From Fictibacillus halophilus (GTDB lineage Bacteria > Bacillota > Bacilli > Bacillales > Fictibacillaceae): DNA of 64,000 bases. The position numbers and the translations under genes were made by a program. Below, piece by piece: positions 45,095-54,485 of this stretch. Position 1 is the first letter of the stretch. Every line of letters begins with the position of its first letter. The stretch lies in the NCBI RefSeq assembly GCF_016401385.1, contig NZ_JAEACF010000001.1, forward strand, positions 1,922,001 through 1,986,000. Reading direction: 5' to 3'. The notes beneath the pieces were generated by a model. The model searched no databases. It was not told where the DNA came from and saw only the letters and a list, made by a program, of their open reading frames with translations.

Positions 45095-47506
45095 TTACAC
45101 CTGCTGATATAACTGGATTTTTTCGATATATTGTGATGCCGCTTGTTTCGCTTGTTCAGGATCCGTATTCTGGGAGTACACCGTGAAAACAGGTTGTTCT
45201 ACGTCTGGAAGGATAAGCGTCCATCCTCCTTCAGGATGAAAGACTTTAATGCCATCCAGCAATTCTACATTGTTATCACGGATATCTTCCATAAGTCTGC
45301 GCATCACTCGCCCTTTCTTATCTTTTGGGCAAGGCACATACTCTCTTAACATATGCACATCTGGAAGCATCTTCACGAGTTCAGATAATGTGATCTTTTG
45401 CATTGCCATGATCTCTAAGATGTGTACAAACGCATATTGAGCGTCGTATTGATAATTTAGAACCCCATCCCCTACTTCCATGATAGAACGTGGATTAGCT
45501 TTCGTACGGATCAGCTTACCTTTTAAACGCTCTGCAATGGAATCTAGGGCAGATGATCCATATACCGGGATAGCCATCTCTTTTTGTTTACCTTGAGAAA
45601 ATGCTGTGAAAACATAGAGAGCAAGCATGGTTTCTTCATCCAACACTTCACCTGTCTCTGTAATGAGACGCAAAGTCTCACCCGCTTCTCCGATCAAAAC
45701 CCCGATATTGGCATTTGTAACTCTTACAAAGGATGCCATTTCCTCCGGTTTCGTCTGATATGGAGCAGTCAGGATCTCACAGTTCAATCGGTTATAAAGA
45801 TTAGGGATAAAATTCAGATAAGGCTGATGATTGTAATTTACCACAACTCTAAACTTAGCTTCTTGAATCCCCTTTTCTTGGATTTCTTCTAATAGAGCGG
45901 AAATGTAATCTTCATGTTTGTTCGCCTGAACGGCACCTTTTCCAATACGATCAAATGAAGCACGTCTATAATCTTCCTGCCAATAGGCATTCTCGATCTT
46001 TCTTTCAAGGTCTGAATGAATCGGCAGCCCTTTGTTATCATAGAATTCGATCATTAGTTGTTTTTCTCCCGTAGGGTTTGAGAACCTTACGTAAACACCG
46101 CCCTCTAAGCGTTCTTCTTCGATAGAGAAACGGACAACTGGTGCGACAGTAGGACTGATATCAAGCGTGTGAACACCAGAAGAATGCAGACCCTGAATAA
46201 AAGATTGTTTAATCATAACTGAAAAATCATGTGAGTCACTTGCGATGATAATCTGTGACCCGTAAGGAAGAACAGCTCCATAGGCCGATGCAAGTCTTGC
46301 GATATAATCTGGTGTGATCTCAACGTTCGCAATCCCAGAAACCCCTCTCGATCCAAACAGAGATTTTGTAGCTTTTTTCCCCCATACGATTGAGGTGTGA
46401 ACAAGAGCTTCTTCAAAGATTTCTTTTTCTGGCCAGATCTTTACGTCTGGCTTTAGTGTCGCGTTTTTACCGATCGTACAATGGTTCCCGACTACAGCAT
46501 GTTCAAATACAGAAGCATCTTTTTCTACTTTCGTACCGTTTGCGATCGTTGCTCCTCTTAATTCGCACTGATCTCCAACAAAAACATCGTTCCATAAAAC
46601 CGTTTTCTTTAAAGAACTCCCAGAACTTACTACACTGTTCTTTCCAACAACAGATAGTTTGCCAATATGTGATCCCTTTCGGATAACCGCTCCATCTGCA
46701 ATACTTACCGGCGCTTCAATCTCGGCTCCATCTTCAATAAAAACATTCTTCCCAATCCAAACACCAGGCTCTTTTTCCTCTCCGGCAAAAGGTAGATCCA
46801 CCAATCCGTTCAACATATCATAATGCGATTGGCGATACTGCTGAAGGCTCCCTATATCAGACCAATAGCCTTCTGCTTGATAGCCAAACAAATTTTTATC
46901 CTCTTTCATAAGTAGCGGAAACAAATCCTTACTAAAATCTACTGGAACATCTTTTTCAATATAATTAAATACTTCTGGTTCAAGTACATAGATCCCCGTA
47001 TTCACCGTATCACTAAAGACTTCATTCCAGCTTGGCTTCTCAAGAAATCGAATGATCTTTCCTTCTTGATTGGTCATGATCACACCATATTCTAATGGCG
47101 AATCAACTTGCTTCATGAAGATAGTAGCGAGCGAATCGTTATCTTCATGAAATTGAATACCTTTTTCAAGGTTGAAATCCGTTAACGCATCGCCTGATAT
47201 CACGATAAAACGCTCATCTAAAAATTCCTCAGCATTCTTAATGGACCCCGCTGTTCCCAGAGGAGAATCTTCAACAAAATACTGAAGGTTCACACCAAAA
47301 TCGCGACCATCACCAAAATAATTTTTGATTGCGTCTGGTAAATAATGAACGGTAACGGCGATATCTGTAATGCCAAATTTTTTAAGAAGTTCAATACCAT
47401 ATTCCATCACAGGTTTGTGAAGCATTGGTACCATTGGTTTTGGCATATTGCATGTAAGAGGTCTTAATCGTGTCCCTTTTCCACCAGCCATAATTACACC
47501 CTTCAT
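45095..47506 (-). CDS. Sugar nucleotidyltransferase fused to degenerate phosphohexomutase domain
   Basis: 803 residues. Residues 1-235 are a nucleotidyltransferase: MKGVIMAGGKGTRLRPLT, KPMVP and VISGDALTDFNL. Residues 250-370 are left-handed beta-helix hexapeptide repeats. Residues 385-800 resemble phosphoglucomutase/phosphomannomutase, but the usual phosphoserine loop TASHNP reads VRFSNPTG (474-480) and the metal loop DGDxDR reads GEAGETLR (606-613). The mutase is therefore probably inactive or regulatory. It could make an NDP-glucose or GDP-mannose donor for the adjacent glycosyltransferase. The start overlaps the previous stop by one base. Confidence 0.9.
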   Translation of the reverse strand: MKGVIMAGGKGTRLRPLTCNMPKPMVPMLHKPVMEYGIELLKKFGITDIAVTVHYLPDAIKNYFGDGRDFGVNLQYFVEDSPLGTAGSIKNAEEFLDERFIVISGDALTDFNLEKGIQFHEDNDSLATIFMKQVDSPLEYGVIMTNQEGKIIRFLEKPSWNEVFSDTVNTGIYVLEPEVFNYIEKDVPVDFSKDLFPLLMKEDKNLFGYQAEGYWSDIGSLQQYRQSHYDMLNGLVDLPFAGEEKEPGVWIGKNVFIEDGAEIEAPVSIADGAVIRKGSHIGKLSVVGKNSVVSSGSSLKKTVLWNDVFVGDQCELRGATIANGTKVEKDASVFEHAVVGNHCTIGKNATLKPDVKIWPEKEIFEEALVHTSIVWGKKATKSLFGSRGVSGIANVEITPDYIARLASAYGAVLPYGSQIIIASDSHDFSVMIKQSFIQGLHSSGVHTLDISPTVAPVVRFSIEEERLEGGVYVRFSNPTGEKQLMIEFYDNKGLPIHSDLERKIENAYWQEDYRRASFDRIGKGAVQANKHEDYISALLEEIQEKGIQEAKFRVVVNYNHQPYLNFIPNLYNRLNCEILTAPYQTKPEEMASFVRVTNANIGVLIGEAGETLRLITETGEVLDEETMLALYVFTAFSQGKQKEMAIPVYGSSALDSIAERLKGKLIRTKANPRSIMEVGDGVLNYQYDAQYAFVHILEIMAMQKITLSELVKMLPDVHMLREYVPCPKDKKGRVMRRLMEDIRDNNVELLDGIKVFHPEGGWTLILPDVEQPVFTVYSQNTDPEQAKQAASQYIEKIQLYQQV

Positions 47507-50307
47507 TAAACAATACCTCCCACTTTTGTTGTTTTATTTTGTTCTGTCTTATATAGTTCTGCAGTCTTTTCTGCAATAGAATCCCAACTGAAAACGGTTC
47601 TAGCTATTTCCTCGCCGTTTTTAGCTATGTCTTGGCAGCGTTCACGGTTGCTAAGGATATATTCTACAGCCCACACAATACTATCTGGATCGTTCGGATA
47701 TACTTTTAGCCCTGTCTTTTCATGATCAACAATTTCCCTTAATCCACCCGTATCAGAAACGATGGTCAGTTTTCCGGACGCCATCCCTTCAAGTGCAACA
47801 ATGCCGAATGGTTCATAATGACTTGGAAAAAGGGCAGCATCAGCTTTTGCAAAATATTCATTCCGTTTCGCATCGCTAACGAATCCTGCCAGATGAACAA
47901 ACTCCTCTAGATTCTTCTGTCTGATCATTTCTTTTAGTTCATCCATTAAAGGACCTTTTCCAGCTATTACAAATCTGACTTGTTTGCCCCTATTCCTTAA
48001 AATATCTGCAGCCTCAATGATCGTTTGGAATCCTTTTTCTTTTACAAGCCTGCCAACTGAAAAAAGAAGAAGTTCTTGTTCGTTTCTCGTATCTTCTATA
48101 AAAGTACCTGTTTGAAATGTGATCTGCTCTGGATCAATTCCGTTTGGAAGAATCGTTATCTTATCTTCAGGTATGCTAAAAACTCCTGTTAGCTCATTTT
48201 TCATATAGTCACTGCACACGATCAGACTGTCTGATCCATCCATTAGTTCCCATTCCTTCTGATTGATCTCGTATTGTAGAGGTGATGTGATCCCGTTGTT
48301 TCTACCATGTTCTGTTGCATGAATAGTAGTGATCAAAGGGATGTTCAATTGTTTTTTAATGGCTAGTGCAGAAACGGAAACGAGCCAATCATGTGCGTGA
48401 ATGCAGTCAAAATCAAACTTATTTGCTAATGCCAGCGCTTGTTCAGTGATGGCCATATTCAAACTCCCAGTCCAATGGAAAAACGACTCAAAATTCGGCT
48501 GTTTACCAGCAACTCGGTATACATGAACACCATTATTCACTTCATGTTCCGGATATCCTGGGACAGACGAAGTAATGACATATACATCCGTTCCTTGCTC
48601 GACCAATTTTCTAGAAAGATCGAATACATGCCGTGCTAAGCCACCTACTACCATAGGAGGGAATTCCCATGAAAGCATTAATATCTTCTTTTTGCCTTTA
48701 GCCTTTTGTTCACTATAATGAGACGCCACATACTCATCATGTTTATTCTTAAAGAAGTGCCACAAACCTGTTTTAAGCATGAATGGGTATTGGTTTTCAT
48801 AGTCTGCTATCTCGGAAAGATGATATGTTTTATTATCAATCGAGCGATTCAGTTCATGAAACCTCTCGATATGCTCTTGAAATCTTGACTTTGCATATTC
48901 TGTAGCACTATTACCTTCAATGATAAAAGCCCAATCAGAACTGACAGCAAGCATCCATTCACGAACCATCTGATCTGCATATCGTTCAACAACGATGTTT
49001 GGTTCATCATGCGAAAGACGTGCTGCGAGTTCGACCAGCTTTCTTTCACAGTGATGCAAGTGTCTATACATCCAAGCATTTGACTCATTCAGCCATACTT
49101 CACCTGTTTGGTTTCTGCCCCATGTTGAAAAGCATGGTCTAACTGTCTCTAAATCTTGATAATGTCTTGTTAGAAATTCTTGAGGTGTGATCCACGTGAT
49201 GTTTTGTTTCGTTGAAACTTTCATGGATTGAAGTAAAAATTCCGGTCCTTCAAACCACCAGTGTCCAAATAGCTCTGCATCAAATGGTGCAGTTATTAGT
49301 TGAGGAGGGTAAGATTGTTCGTTGGTATGTAAATATTCTGTAATTCGATGACAAAAATCATGAGCATGATCTTGCACTTTATTTAATGCCCATTCTCTAT
49401 GGTACCAGTCTTTGTTCTCGGTTTTCCCAGTTATTCTCCAATACTTTAATCCAGTATCGACTCGAATCCCTTCTGGATGAATGAAGCTCTTTATATAATC
49501 ATTTTCTCGTTCATACGCAACATCTCGATAAAACTCTCGATAATCAAAATCGCCAGGATAACCAACAGAAGAGTTCCATATCGTTTCTGAGATACATTGA
49601 TTTCTTGAGAACAATGCTATCCCATGTGGAGAGTAAACAGGAGCTCCAATTCCTTTAGATGGAACAGGCTTACTTCTGAGTAGAGTTTCTTCATCTACAA
49701 AAGTATATTGAATACCTGCATCAGCTAACGCTTTATCTACTCCAGGAGAGTATGCACATTCTGGGAGCCAGAACCCTTTAGGTTTTTCACCAAAATACTT
49801 TTCAAATGTTTGAACGCCAGCAAAGATTTGTGCTTTAACTCCTTGCTCAGTTTGAATATAGGGAAGGAATGCGTGGGTTGCAGAGGAAGTGATGCAATTA
49901 ACCTTCCCAAGATCCATATAGTGTTTATAGGCATCTGTAACTTTACAATCGAATTCTTGATAGGTTTCCATGATTCTTTTATAACGATCTTCGTAAAAAT
50001 CGATAATCTTTTCTTCTTCCTTATAGGTAGAATGCTTTTTTTCTTTTTTAACAAGTTTTATCGTAAGGTCTAAATGTTCTAGGTAACGTTTTTGAATGAC
50101 TGGATCGTTCAATAACTCCAATAAAGGAGAGGAGAATGATAAGGTCCAAGACAAGGTTTCAGGCTGATCTTCGAGTACCCATAATAACGGGATATATGTC
50201 TCAGTAAGTGCCTCAAATACCCATCTTTCCTCTAATCGATTCGCTTCTTTATGCCTCACATAAGGAAGGTGAGCGTGCAAGACTAATGAAAAATACCCGT
50301 TAGACAT
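47506..50307 (-). CDS. GH57 branching-enzyme-like domain fused to GT4 glycosyltransferase
   Basis: 933 residues. Residues 1-520 form a GH57/DUF1957 module: SLVLHAHLPYVRH, nucleophile Glu183 in GFWLPECAYSP and acid Asp343 in APFDAELFGHWW, as in GH57 alpha-glucan branching enzymes. Residues 540-915 form a GT-B glycosyltransferase of GT4/GT5 type: LSWEFPPMVVGGLARHV, CIHAHDW, VGRLVKEKGF and donor motif EPFGIVALE (832-840). One polypeptide could both elongate and branch an alpha-glucan. AGGAG precedes the ATG. It lies 11 nt after the DUF4912 gene. Confidence 0.93.
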   Translation of the reverse strand: MSNGYFSLVLHAHLPYVRHKEANRLEERWVFEALTETYIPLLWVLEDQPETLSWTLSFSSPLLELLNDPVIQKRYLEHLDLTIKLVKKEKKHSTYKEEEKIIDFYEDRYKRIMETYQEFDCKVTDAYKHYMDLGKVNCITSSATHAFLPYIQTEQGVKAQIFAGVQTFEKYFGEKPKGFWLPECAYSPGVDKALADAGIQYTFVDEETLLRSKPVPSKGIGAPVYSPHGIALFSRNQCISETIWNSSVGYPGDFDYREFYRDVAYERENDYIKSFIHPEGIRVDTGLKYWRITGKTENKDWYHREWALNKVQDHAHDFCHRITEYLHTNEQSYPPQLITAPFDAELFGHWWFEGPEFLLQSMKVSTKQNITWITPQEFLTRHYQDLETVRPCFSTWGRNQTGEVWLNESNAWMYRHLHHCERKLVELAARLSHDEPNIVVERYADQMVREWMLAVSSDWAFIIEGNSATEYAKSRFQEHIERFHELNRSIDNKTYHLSEIADYENQYPFMLKTGLWHFFKNKHDEYVASHYSEQKAKGKKKILMLSWEFPPMVVGGLARHVFDLSRKLVEQGTDVYVITSSVPGYPEHEVNNGVHVYRVAGKQPNFESFFHWTGSLNMAITEQALALANKFDFDCIHAHDWLVSVSALAIKKQLNIPLITTIHATEHGRNNGITSPLQYEINQKEWELMDGSDSLIVCSDYMKNELTGVFSIPEDKITILPNGIDPEQITFQTGTFIEDTRNEQELLLFSVGRLVKEKGFQTIIEAADILRNRGKQVRFVIAGKGPLMDELKEMIRQKNLEEFVHLAGFVSDAKRNEYFAKADAALFPSHYEPFGIVALEGMASGKLTIVSDTGGLREIVDHEKTGLKVYPNDPDSIVWAVEYILSNRERCQDIAKNGEEIARTVFSWDSIAEKTAELYKTEQNKTTKVGGIV

Positions 50308-50318
50308 GTTTTACTCTC

Positions 50319-50960
50319 CTATCTAATTTTTTGATAATATGAATAGGTCGAAAAATTTTCTAGCCATTCCGGCTGTTCAACACTTTGGTGTTTCCATCTG
50401 TCGATCTTTTCATCATGAAAACTATTATAAAGAGAAGGACTGGTCTCGACAGGATTTGATCGTAACAGTGTGAAAAAACTTCCATCAAACGTACGCGTAC
50501 CTATATCAGCGATATATGTTCTTCCAGGTTCTAAGGAGTGAACGAACCAATTGTTAGTCATCGACGGAAGCTCTACCTCAAACGTCCGGTGAGCATTATG
50601 TCCGAAGAAATCAATGTCCGTTACGTCATAGATTTTTAGTATCGAAGGAAGCTCTTCCCACTTTGTGCGAAAATGATGTTCTGCCATCTGTTTTGTTGAT
50701 TCAGAAAAACTCCAATAAGCATACAAACTATCCGGGGTTCTTGGCATCAAATGAACATTAGCCTCTTCATATTCAAAGGGCATCGACCACTTCTCTTTTT
50801 TAAGAACGGGTTGAGATGAAATTTCATGATTCGATGGCGTTTGCTGCTGCCGGTATTTATTCCAGCGATACTGAACCTTTCCTAAAGACATGTTCATTCT
50901 TTGTGCGATTTCTTGGAGAGTTAAGCCATTTTCCTTTAATTTCACAATATCTTCGATCAA
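50319..50960 (-). CDS. DUF4912 protein with N-terminal helix-turn-helix
   Basis: 213 residues from TTG at 50960 (GAGG 8 nt upstream; a GTG three codons earlier overlaps the site). The first 45 residues (LKENGLTLQEIAQRMNMSLGKVQYRWNKY) are a helix-turn-helix. The rest is DUF4912: LMPRTPDSLYAYWSFSE and WFVHSLEPGRTYIADIGTR, a domain found beside glycogen-type genes in several phyla. It leads the glucan operon; regulation or glucan sensing is inference. Upstream, 50961-51335 (375 nt) is AT-rich promoter sequence without another gene. Confidence 0.85.
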   Translation of the reverse strand: MIEDIVKLKENGLTLQEIAQRMNMSLGKVQYRWNKYRQQQTPSNHEISSQPVLKKEKWSMPFEYEEANVHLMPRTPDSLYAYWSFSESTKQMAEHHFRTKWEELPSILKIYDVTDIDFFGHNAHRTFEVELPSMTNNWFVHSLEPGRTYIADIGTRTFDGSFFTLLRSNPVETSPSLYNSFHDEKIDRWKHQSVEQPEWLENFSTYSYYQKIR

Positions 50961-51335
50961 GTTCATCACCTCATCCTAATCTATTATTCTAATAAACGTT
51001 TCTTTATTACCTTATTTTTTTATAATCGTATCACTGGATATTTTTATATACAATGTGTCAAAAATGTCGAGAAATGGCGCTTCCTTACCCCACTTGAGAT
51101 TTCCGTATATGTAAAGTTTTTGTAACCGGTTAATCTCTCTGATTATTCTGTTAAATTGACAAAGTAAGACAAAAAACGTCGATTTTATTTCATTCCTTCT
51201 ATTGTTACACTGGAGTTAATTGAGAAAATAGTCGAATTGTAGTAATTTGTGTAAACTTTTGCGAAAAAGCCTATACCACAGCAGAATACTATGTTATAAA
51301 AGTAAAGGGTATAGCTTTAAATTAGGGAGGATATT

Positions 51336-51527
51336 ATGGAGTTTGCTATTTTTGGATTGTTACTAGTAGGTGTTATTCTTTTGATTCTTTCCTTTAGAAA
51401 AAACAAGGAAGCTTCAGTAGAAACACAGTTGGAGAACTTTACTATTCAGCTAATGAAAGAGATCTATCAAATAAAAAAGAAACTAAAAGTTCTTGAAGAC
51501 GAAATGATGATTAACGATAAGAACTAA
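51336..51527 (+). CDS. Small single-helix membrane protein (YqzD-like position)
   Basis: 63 residues: one membrane helix (FAIFGLLLVGVILLILSF) then a charged helical tail that may form a coiled coil (VETQLENFTIQLMKEIYQIKKKLKVLEDEM). AGGGAGG lies 6 nt before the ATG. It is followed after 19 nt by the larger yqzC-like gene, as in B. subtilis where two small yqz genes flank pst. Function unknown. Confidence 0.75.
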   Translation: MEFAIFGLLLVGVILLILSFRKNKEASVETQLENFTIQLMKEIYQIKKKLKVLEDEMMINDKN

Positions 51528-51546
51528 TTTGTGAGGGGTAATGGGT

Positions 51547-52014
51547 ATGACAAGCAAAAACCTTCGCGGATTTTCAGCAGGTATTATTCTTTCAACAGGA
51601 ATTTTGGCTGGTTTTTATTATACGGCTGACACTGAAAACGCTTCTGAACTTACAGAAGAGTCAGTAGCACAATATCTTTCTGAAAAAGGCGAATTAGCAA
51701 TTTCAAAGGAAGAGTATACTTCACTTAAAGACACTGAAAATACAGTTGCAGCTCCGGTTGCAAAAGAAGAACCTAAAACTGTCCCTCCAAAAGAGGAAGA
51801 AAAAGTGTATCAGATGACTTTAACGATCACTCAAGGAATGAGCACTGGAGAAGTATGCGATCTTCTGCAAAAAGAAAACATAATTAAAAATAGCGATGAG
51901 TTCTTAAAATATTTGCGCACGAACAATTTAGAAGGTGCAGTTAGAGCTGAATCTCATCAAGTAAACAGTAAGATGAGTTTTGATGAAATCGCGAAAGAAA
52001 TAACAAGTTCATAA
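51547..52014 (+). CDS. Membrane-anchored protein with MltG/YceG-like C-terminal domain
   Basis: 155 residues. N-terminal membrane anchor (GIILSTGILAGFYY), an acidic/proline linker (APVAKEEPKTVPPKEEEK), then TLTITQGMSTGEVCDLLQKENIIKNSDEFLKYL, the LysM-like front part of MltG endolytic transglycosylases without the catalytic part. It probably binds cell wall. The ATG at 51547 is better spaced from GAGGGG than the one at 51541. It resembles YqzC of B. subtilis by position and pattern. Confidence 0.78.
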   Translation: MTSKNLRGFSAGIILSTGILAGFYYTADTENASELTEESVAQYLSEKGELAISKEEYTSLKDTENTVAAPVAKEEPKTVPPKEEEKVYQMTLTITQGMSTGEVCDLLQKENIIKNSDEFLKYLRTNNLEGAVRAESHQVNSKMSFDEIAKEITSS

Positions 52015-52021
52015 TTCTACA

Positions 52022-52064
52022 TAAAAAAAAGCAAGCGCTGAGAGATTCAGCGCTTGCTTTTTTT
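52022..52064. terminator. Bidirectional terminator between yqzC-like gene and phoU
   Basis: AAAAAAGCAAGCGCTGA / TCAGCGCTTGCTTTTTTT, a long perfect hairpin with A- and T-tracts. Confidence 0.93.
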
Positions 52065-52092
52065 ATTTAGTATAGTTTTTTTAGTTAAATGG

Positions 52093-52752
52093 TTAATCGT
52101 TTAAACCGTATCTTTTTCCTTTTACTAAAAAGATAATGCTCTCTGCGATATTTGTAGCGTGGTCCGCTGTACGCTCGATATACCTGCATACAAACAGAAG
52201 CTGACTGATCTGAGAAAGATGTTCAGGATTTTTTGTCATAAGCTCTAATAGCTCTTTTATAATTTTTCCGTATGTTTCATCTACTTCATCGTCTAGTTCT
52301 GCTAGTTTCTTCGCTAGAGCCACATCTTCTTCCACATATGCCTTGGTAGCAGTTGTAAGCATGGCAATCGCATGATGTGCCATCTTAGGAAGCTCTTCTA
52401 ATGGTTTGATAAGCTCTTGCTTCCCGATTCGAATCGTTGACTTCGCAATATTAACGGCAAAGTCAGCCATTCTTTCAATGTCAGACGAAATTTTTATGGC
52501 TGCAACGATTCGTCTTAGATCTGATGCTACAGGTGCTTGTTTAGCGATCAATAGAATGGCCATGTCGTTGATTTCATCTTCAAGGACATTGATGCGATTA
52601 TCATTTTCAATAATCTGTAGGGCTTTATCGAGATCTTGGTTCTTTAATGCTTCGACAGAAAGCTCTAATGCTTCCTCTGCCAATTTAGATATTTGTACGA
52701 TCGCTTGTTTCATCTCTTCTAACTGAAGCTGAAAATTTTCACGAACCACCAT
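52093..52752 (-). CDS. phoU: Phosphate signalling complex protein PhoU
   Basis: 219 residues of two PhoU helical bundles, each with metal-binding E/D-x3-D patterns: ISSDIERMADFAVNIAKS and CRYIERTADHATNIAES. PhoU connects PstSCAB to the sensor kinase PhoR and dampens phosphate uptake. AGGAG lies 8 nt before the ATG. B. subtilis lacks phoU in its pst operon, so the presence here differs from that model. Last gene of pstSCAB-phoU, 23 nt after pstB. Confidence 0.96.
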   Translation of the reverse strand: MVVRENFQLQLEEMKQAIVQISKLAEEALELSVEALKNQDLDKALQIIENDNRINVLEDEINDMAILLIAKQAPVASDLRRIVAAIKISSDIERMADFAVNIAKSTIRIGKQELIKPLEELPKMAHHAIAMLTTATKAYVEEDVALAKKLAELDDEVDETYGKIIKELLELMTKNPEHLSQISQLLFVCRYIERTADHATNIAESIIFLVKGKRYGLND

Positions 52753-52775
52753 TTAACTCACTCCTAATCTCTTTA

Positions 52776-53585
52776 TTAACCGAATCGTCCCGTAATATAA
52801 TCTTCTGTTCGCTTATCGGATGGATTTGAGAACAATGTGCTCGTATCTGTATATTCCACTACTTCCCCATTTAGGAAGAATGCGGTACGATCTGATATAC
52901 GAGCCGCTTGTTGCATGTTATGTGTAACAATTACGATGCTATAGTCTTTCTTAAGCTCTTGCACGAGCTCTTCCACTTTTAAAGTTGAAATCGGGTCTAG
53001 AGCAGAAGTAGGCTCATCCATAAGAATAACATCTGGTTCGATCGCTAAGCATCTTGCAATACATAAACGTTGTTGCTGACCACCTGATAAACCATATGCG
53101 TTCTCATGCAGACGGTCTTTTACTTCGTCCCAGATCGCGGCACCTTTTAAGCTTTTCTCTACAACTTCATCTAATACTTTTTTATTCTTAATTCCATGAA
53201 TACGTGGGCCATAAGCTACGTTTTCATAGATCGATTTAGGAAATGGATTTGGTTTTTGGAACACCATACCAACTTGCGTACGAAGTTCTTCAACGCCGTA
53301 TTTAGGATTAAAAATATTTTTATCCCGATACATAATTTCCCCGGACATACGAACGATAGGAACCATTTCTACCATTCTGTTCAATGTTTTAATAAATGTT
53401 GATTTACCGCACCCGGATGGTCCGATGATGGCAGTAACCTGCTTTTCAGGGATATCAAATTTAATATCTTTTAATGCATGATCCTGTCCGTACCATAAGT
53501 TTAAATTATTTATCTTAAAAACAGGTGTAAAATCCTGTTCTTTTTCATTTTTTTGAACCATTTGTTTGTTGATTGTAATATCCAT
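52776..53585 (-). CDS. pstB: Phosphate ABC transporter ATP-binding protein
   Basis: 269 residues. Walker [11 protein letters not shown]-loop [12 protein letters not shown], signature LSGGQQQR, Walker [13 protein letters not shown] and H-loop [10 protein letters not shown]. PstB energises high-affinity phosphate uptake. Only one pstB is present, whereas B. subtilis has two (pstBA, pstBB). It follows pstA by 21 nt. Confidence 0.98.
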   Translation of the reverse strand: MDITINKQMVQKNEKEQDFTPVFKINNLNLWYGQDHALKDIKFDIPEKQVTAIIGPSGCGKSTFIKTLNRMVEMVPIVRMSGEIMYRDKNIFNPKYGVEELRTQVGMVFQKPNPFPKSIYENVAYGPRIHGIKNKKVLDEVVEKSLKGAAIWDEVKDRLHENAYGLSGGQQQRLCIARCLAIEPDVILMDEPTSALDPISTLKVEELVQELKKDYSIVIVTHNMQQAARISDRTAFFLNGEVVEYTDTSTLFSNPSDKRTEDYITGRFG

Positions 53586-53606
53586 GTTCTCGTCCTCCTA
53601 CTTTTA

Positions 53607-54485
53607 TTAGAAGCGTTTATGAAACTTATTTCGGATTAATACTGCGATTGAATTCATGATCAGCAAGATGATCAATAAGATGATAATTCCACTCGCTGCA
53701 ATCATATGAAACTCTTCTTGTGGTCTACTTGTCCAGTTATACAGCTGAATCGGCAATACTGTAAACTGCGAGAATATGTTTTCCGGAACAAACGCTACAT
53801 AAGCCAGTGCACCTAATACTAATAGTGGTGCAGTCTCACCTACAGCACGAGATAAGGCAAGGATTGTTCCAGTCAAGATCCCAGGAAGCGCGGCAGGAAA
53901 CACAATTCTTCTGATTGTCTGCCATTTTGTAGCCCCCATTCCAAAAGAAGCTTCTCGAATTTCTCTTGGCACGGTTCTGATCGCTTCTTGTGAAGCAACT
54001 ACGATAACAGGCAGGATTAATAGACTCATCGTCAAACCACCCGCAAGAACACTTGAACCTAAGCCAAGAAGACGAACGAAAATCGTGAGACCTAATAATC
54101 CGAATACGATTGATGGAACACCTGCTAAATTTGAGATGTTTATCTGAACAAATTTAGTAAAAGCATTCTTTTTCGCATATTCTTCTAGATAGATCGCGGT
54201 TCCGACACCAAGAATGAATGAAACTGGTGCAGTAACTGCCATTACCCAAATGGTCCCGAGTAGCGCAGCCCATATCCCTGCACGTTCAGGCATTCGAGAT
54301 GCAAAGTTTGTAATAAAATCCAAGCTAAGATAAGGTAAACCTTCTGATAAGATTCTGTAAATTAATACACCTAATACGAGTAATGAAAAACATGTTGCAA
54401 GAACAAAGAGGAATTTAGCAAAACCGTTTGCCGCGATCCTGCTCCCCATTCTTTTTTTAACAGATTCTTTATTAATTAATGGCAT
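53607..54485 (-). CDS. pstA: Phosphate ABC transporter permease PstA
   Basis: 292 residues, about six membrane helices, with the permease EAA loop EIREASFGMGATKWQTIRRIVFPAALPGI. It pairs with PstC to form the channel. The start overlaps the pstC stop by one base (TAATG), indicating coupling. Confidence 0.97.
   Translation of the reverse strand: MPLINKESVKKRMGSRIAANGFAKFLFVLATCFSLLVLGVLIYRILSEGLPYLSLDFITNFASRMPERAGIWAALLGTIWVMAVTAPVSFILGVGTAIYLEEYAKKNAFTKFVQINISNLAGVPSIVFGLLGLTIFVRLLGLGSSVLAGGLTMSLLILPVIVVASQEAIRTVPREIREASFGMGATKWQTIRRIVFPAALPGILTGTILALSRAVGETAPLLVLGALAYVAFVPENIFSQFTVLPIQLYNWTSRPQEEFHMIAASGIIILLIILLIMNSIAVLIRNKFHKRF

Noticed and set aside
50961..51335. Sigma-B or clear sigma-A promoter for the glucan operon
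   Set aside because: Several weak TTGaca/TATaat-like pairs exist, but none has both good elements and correct spacing, so none is reported.
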